Positions 61,422 through 64,000 of a DNA stretch of 64,000 nt are shown here, piece after piece. Numbering within the stretch: position 1 is the first letter of the stretch; each line of letters begins with the position of its first letter. The position numbers and the translations under genes are program-made. This DNA is from Cohnella zeiphila. GTDB taxonomy: Bacteria; Bacillota; Bacilli; Paenibacillales; Paenibacillaceae. The DNA lies in the NCBI RefSeq assembly GCF_014212055.1, contig NZ_JACJVO010000032.1, positions 352,641 through 416,640 on the forward strand, in the 5' to 3' direction. The notes below the pieces were generated by a model. That model saw only the letters and a program-made list of their open reading frames with translations. It searched no databases and was not told the origin of the DNA.

Positions 61422-61604
61422 GATAGCCGATAAAATCGGCTAACGGGACTTGGGAGAGGGCCGGAAGGTAGTAGATAGCCGATAAAATCGGCTAACGGGG
61501 CCTGGAAAAGGGCCGGAAGGTAGGAGATAGCCGAGAAAATCGGTTAACGGAACTTGGGAGAGGGCCGGAAGGTCGGAGATAGCCGAGAAAATCGGCTAAC
61601 GGGA
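61422..61604. repeat. Tandem repeat array C, three and a half 52-bp units
   Basis: Unit starts are at 61422, 61474, 61526 and 61578, exactly 52 apart; the last is partial. Each contains TAGCCGATAAAATCGGCTA or TAGCCGAGAAAATCGGCTA, a hairpin with AAA-type loop, then GGGCCGGAAGGT. The array fills the gap after DUF1294 and before the terminator at 61628. Confidence 0.92.
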
Positions 61605-61627
61605 TCCCGTGAGGTACCATACAATTG

Positions 61628-61668
61628 GAAAAAGGGCGGCTCCCGCAAGGAGCCGCCCTTCTCTTTAC
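61628..61668. terminator. Terminator for the LCP gene (bidirectional)
   Basis: AAGGGCGGCTCC (61632-61643) pairs with GGAGCCGCCCTT (61649-61660), with A-rich and T-rich flanks. Confidence 0.85.
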
Positions 61669-61694
61669 GCTCATCCGCCGTCCCCGGCCCGGCT

Positions 61695-62780
61695 TCAAAG
61701 AGCCGGAGAATCGGATGACGGCTCGACCGCGATGACGTCGGCGAGCTGGCGCAGATCGCTCTCGTTCGTCTGCAGGCCGGCCTCGGTGCGAAGCGTGTCG
61801 ATCGACTGGCGCAGATTGTTCTCGTCGACGACGATGTACGGATTGACCCACTTGGAATCGAGGGTCAGAATTTGCGTCGTCTCCGGCTTCATGCTCTGAA
61901 AGTCCAAAATCCAGGACCTAAGGTCCGACTCCGGGATGTCCGTGCGCACGCTGTCGCCGGCGATATCGAGCACCTTGCCCCACTGCGTCATTCCCTGGAA
62001 GGTAGCCAATTTGTTAATCATCTGCGACAGCACCTGCTGCTGGCGCGCGTTGCGGGCGATGTCCGACGACTCTTGGGTCCCTTCGTTGGACTTGCGGTAG
62101 CGGACGAAGTCGAGCACCTGCTGGCCGTCCAGCTCCTGCTGTCCTTTCCTCAAGTCGATATTCGTTCCGTCCGCCGTATCCCGGTACTTCATATCCATGT
62201 CGACGTCGATATCCAGCCCTCCGACGGCGTCGACCAGCTGCCGCAGCCCGTCGAAGTTGATGAGCACCATATGGTCGATGGGAAGCTGGAACAAGTCGCC
62301 GAAGAATTCCTTCGTATTGGCGATGGCCGTATCCTTATCCTTGTTGTAAAAATAAGCGTAGTAGTAGTTCGCCTTGTGGGAGGAAAGCGTCTGCGGCTTC
62401 AGCTCCATGTCGCGGGGAAGCGAGAGCAGCGTCATCTTCCGGTCGGCCGGGTTGAGGACGGCGAGCATCATCACGTCCGTATTGAGCGTGCCGCCGCTGC
62501 CGGCGCGGCTGTCGATGCCGGCGAGCAGGAAAGTCATGGGGCGGTTGTCCGTTTGGGTATCGGCGTTGTCTCCGGAAGCCGAAGGGGACGGTTCCGCGGA
62601 AGGGGAGGCGGAGGCGGAAGCGGACGGCGAAGGGGGAGCCGCGATCCGGCCCAGCGCACGATCGGCCTTATAATAGAGATAGCCGGCGTACGAGCCGATC
62701 AGGATGACCAGCGCTCCGACGCAAATGCCGGCGATTCGCAAAGTACGGCGAAGTTTCGATTTCGCTCGCGTTTGATTCAT
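61695..62780 (-). CDS. LytR-CpsA-Psr (LCP) family protein
   Basis: The 361-residue protein has a cytoplasmic basic start, one TM at about 15-37 (IAGICVGALVILIGSYAGYL), and a Pro/Ser/Ala linker (48-68). The extracellular LCP domain begins FLLAGIDSRAG, with TDVMMLAVLNPADRKMTLLS, SLPRDME and the conserved RYRKSNEGTQESSDIARNAR. LCP enzymes attach teichoic acids or other anionic glycopolymers to peptidoglycan. Monocistronic with its own terminator. Confidence 0.92.
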   Translation of the reverse strand: MNQTRAKSKLRRTLRIAGICVGALVILIGSYAGYLYYKADRALGRIAAPPSPSASASASPSAEPSPSASGDNADTQTDNRPMTFLLAGIDSRAGSGGTLNTDVMMLAVLNPADRKMTLLSLPRDMELKPQTLSSHKANYYYAYFYNKDKDTAIANTKEFFGDLFQLPIDHMVLINFDGLRQLVDAVGGLDIDVDMDMKYRDTADGTNIDLRKGQQELDGQQVLDFVRYRKSNEGTQESSDIARNARQQQVLSQMINKLATFQGMTQWGKVLDIAGDSVRTDIPESDLRSWILDFQSMKPETTQILTLDSKWVNPYIVVDENNLRQSIDTLRTEAGLQTNESDLRQLADVIAVEPSSDSPAL

Positions 62781-62944
62781 GGGACTTTCCTCCGAAATGG
62801 TTCATTTTGAATACGCATGGTGTCGACGGCATCGAAAAAACCGCTAATTAGACGAAAAAGGCAAGGGAGCGGTTGCAACCTCTCCTGTTATGATAATATG
62901 AATGCAGCGGTGCTAACAGTCCCAAATGGAAGGAAGAGACGGGT

Positions 62945-63706
62945 ATGCAGATCGATTTGTCGGGCAAAACGGCCCTCGTCACGGGAGCGACGGGCGAACT
63001 CGGGCGCGTGATGGCGCTGACGCTGGCGCGCTGCGGCGCGGACCTGGCGCTTCACTACAACAGCAACGCCGCCAAGGCTCAGGAGCTGCTCGCGGCGATC
63101 GGGGCGCTGGGAAGACGAGCCGTGACGGTTCAGGCGGACATCACGGACGGGAATTCGGTCGCGGAACTGAAGCGGTCCGTCTCGGAGCAGCTGGGAACGG
63201 TCGATATCGTGGTGGCCAACGCGGTCGTGCAGTACGAATGGACGTCGGTGTTGAACCAATCGGCGGACGATTACCGGAGCCAGTTCGAGTCCTGCGTCAT
63301 GCAGAGCGTCTACCTGGCCAAGGCGTTCATCCCGGAAATGATCGCGAAGCGGGGAGGCCGGTTCATCGGCATCAACACCGAGTGCGCGATGCAAAATTTC
63401 CCGAACCAATCGGCTTACGTGGCGGGCAAGCGCGGAATGGACGGCGTTTACCGGGTACTGGCCAAGGAAGTCGGCGAGCATCAAATTACCGTCAACCAGG
63501 TCGCCCCCGGCTGGACGATCAGCGAGCGGGATCGCGTAAACGGCACCGAACGCAGCGAGGACTACGAGCGCGGCGTGCCGTTGAAGCGCCGCGGCACCGA
63601 TCAGGAGATCGCCAACGTCGTCGCTTTCCTCGCGTCGGATCTCGCGAGCTTCATCACCGGCGCGTACGTCCCGGTCAGCGGCGGCAACGTCATGCCTGCG
63701 ATCTGA
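62945..63706 (+). CDS. Short-chain dehydrogenase/reductase (3-oxoacyl-ACP reductase-like)
   Basis: The 253-residue SDR has the NAD(P) motif TGATGELGR (14-22), VVANAVVQ in the NNAG position, and the catalytic YxxxK in SAYVAGKRG. The conserved Ser of the triad, usually in GSxS, lies in GINTEC, where Thr or none replaces it. The C-terminal end FITGAYVPVSGG is typical of FabG-like SDRs. GGAAGG about 11 bases upstream of the ATG serves as the ribosome-binding site. Substrate unknown. Confidence 0.88.
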   Translation: MQIDLSGKTALVTGATGELGRVMALTLARCGADLALHYNSNAAKAQELLAAIGALGRRAVTVQADITDGNSVAELKRSVSEQLGTVDIVVANAVVQYEWTSVLNQSADDYRSQFESCVMQSVYLAKAFIPEMIAKRGGRFIGINTECAMQNFPNQSAYVAGKRGMDGVYRVLAKEVGEHQITVNQVAPGWTISERDRVNGTERSEDYERGVPLKRRGTDQEIANVVAFLASDLASFITGAYVPVSGGNVMPAI

Positions 63707-63720
63707 CCGGCCGAAGTCCC

Positions 63721-63762
63721 AAGCCCCGCCCTCGCCCATACGGGACGAGGACGGGGCTTTTT
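63721..63762 (+). terminator. Terminator of the SDR gene
   Basis: AAGCCCCG and CGGGGCTT form the base of a long stem followed by TTTTT. The intron-like RNA begins only about 7 bases later. Confidence 0.85.
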
Positions 63763-63768
63763 CGATTT

Positions 63769-64000
63769 TGCGTGCCCAGCCAAGCACGCATTCTCTAGCC
63801 GGTGGAAGTCCGGTCACGGGAGGGGCCAAGCCCCCGTGTAGCTAGGATGCCTGCGTACGGCGAAATCTGTGCGTAGAAGCGCATCGACGAAAGTACCTGT
63901 CGGAGATAGGGCGAGCAACAGACCAGGCCGCAACATGAAGTGAATCCTGCCGCGTCGTCAAAAAGGCCTCGCAAGAGGGAGAAGAGGAAGCCGAGCCCCG
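63769..64000 (+). mobile_element. Probable group II intron, 5' (domain I) part, cut by the window edge
   Basis: A stem GCGTGC (63770-63775) with GCACGC (63784-63789) opens the region. It is followed by CTAGCCGGTGGAAGTCCGG, further paired GC-rich segments (GAGGGGCC with the later GGCC/CCCC tracts), and ATGAAGTGAATCCTGCCGCG near the edge. This layout is that of a structured RNA preceding a group II intron maturase ORF, which would lie past base 64000. No ORF is visible in the 230 bases. It is inserted right after a terminator, a site preference known for group IIC introns. Identification rests on recall of sequence style, so it is tentative. Confidence 0.5.

Noticed and set aside
1..64000. Prophage, tRNA or rRNA genes
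   Set aside because: No phage structural genes, integrase, or tRNA/rRNA-like sequence was recognised on either strand.

Overview
The window reads as chromosome of a high-GC, spore-former-lineage Firmicute of the Paenibacillaceae (Cohnella/Paenibacillus type). This rests on strong GGAGG ribosome-binding sites with ATG/GTG/TTG starts, Rho-independent terminators, LplB/YtcP-type carbohydrate permeases without their own ATPases, a YesM/YesN-type two-component system, an SLH-domain surface protein, YpsA and an LCP protein. No rRNA or tRNA gene was recognised. Species assignment is inference.

Layout. (1) 1-3.5 kb: tail of a FecCD permease, a ROK regulator/kinase, and convergent nagBA for N-acetylglucosamine-6-phosphate use. 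(2) 3.9-29.7 kb: a large carbohydrate locus. It holds two SBP-permease-permease importers, three Gfo/Idh/MocA oxidoreductases, two DegT/StrS-type PLP aminotransferases, a deacetylase-fold protein, a ceramidase-fold hydrolase, a GH42-like protein, two beta-propeller proteins, an AraC regulator, and a GntR regulator fused to a periplasmic-type solute-binding domain. Four operons share a near-identical operator (core GTATGATAC) beside the promoter, and a degenerate copy lies before the gntR gene, so this looks like one regulon. An aminated sugar or aminocyclitol is the likeliest substrate (inference). (3) 29.7-39.5 kb: a cobalamin riboswitch, an ABC ATPase and cobT-cobU-cbiB-cobS-cobD-cobQ-cobO for corrinoid salvage and late B12 synthesis. 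The ATPase is flanked by two unrelated tandem arrays, both of 50-51 bp period. (4) 39.6-43.0 kb: a 1111-residue SLH/Ig-like surface protein. (5) 43.0-50.5 kb: a patchwork of small, partly lower-GC accessory genes (THEP1-like NTPase, alpha/beta hydrolase, TetR, NTF2-like, ECF41 sigma plus VOC protein, AraC, phytanoyl-CoA dioxygenase-like, GNAT). (6) 50.6-59.0 kb: YesN/YesM two-component system, SBP/permease importer and Cys-type sulfatase, suggesting uptake of a sulfated sugar. (7) 59.0-64 kb: divergent TetR/NmrA-like pair, an EamA transporter remnant, DUF1294, a third 52-bp tandem array, an LCP protein, an SDR, and the probable 5' part of a group II intron running off the right edge.

The most unusual items are the GntR-SBP regulator with its multi-operon operator, the uncharacterised amino-sugar-like locus it appears to control, a structured dispersed repeat present twice (3665-3838 and 43091-43265), and three unrelated tandem arrays of almost the same period.
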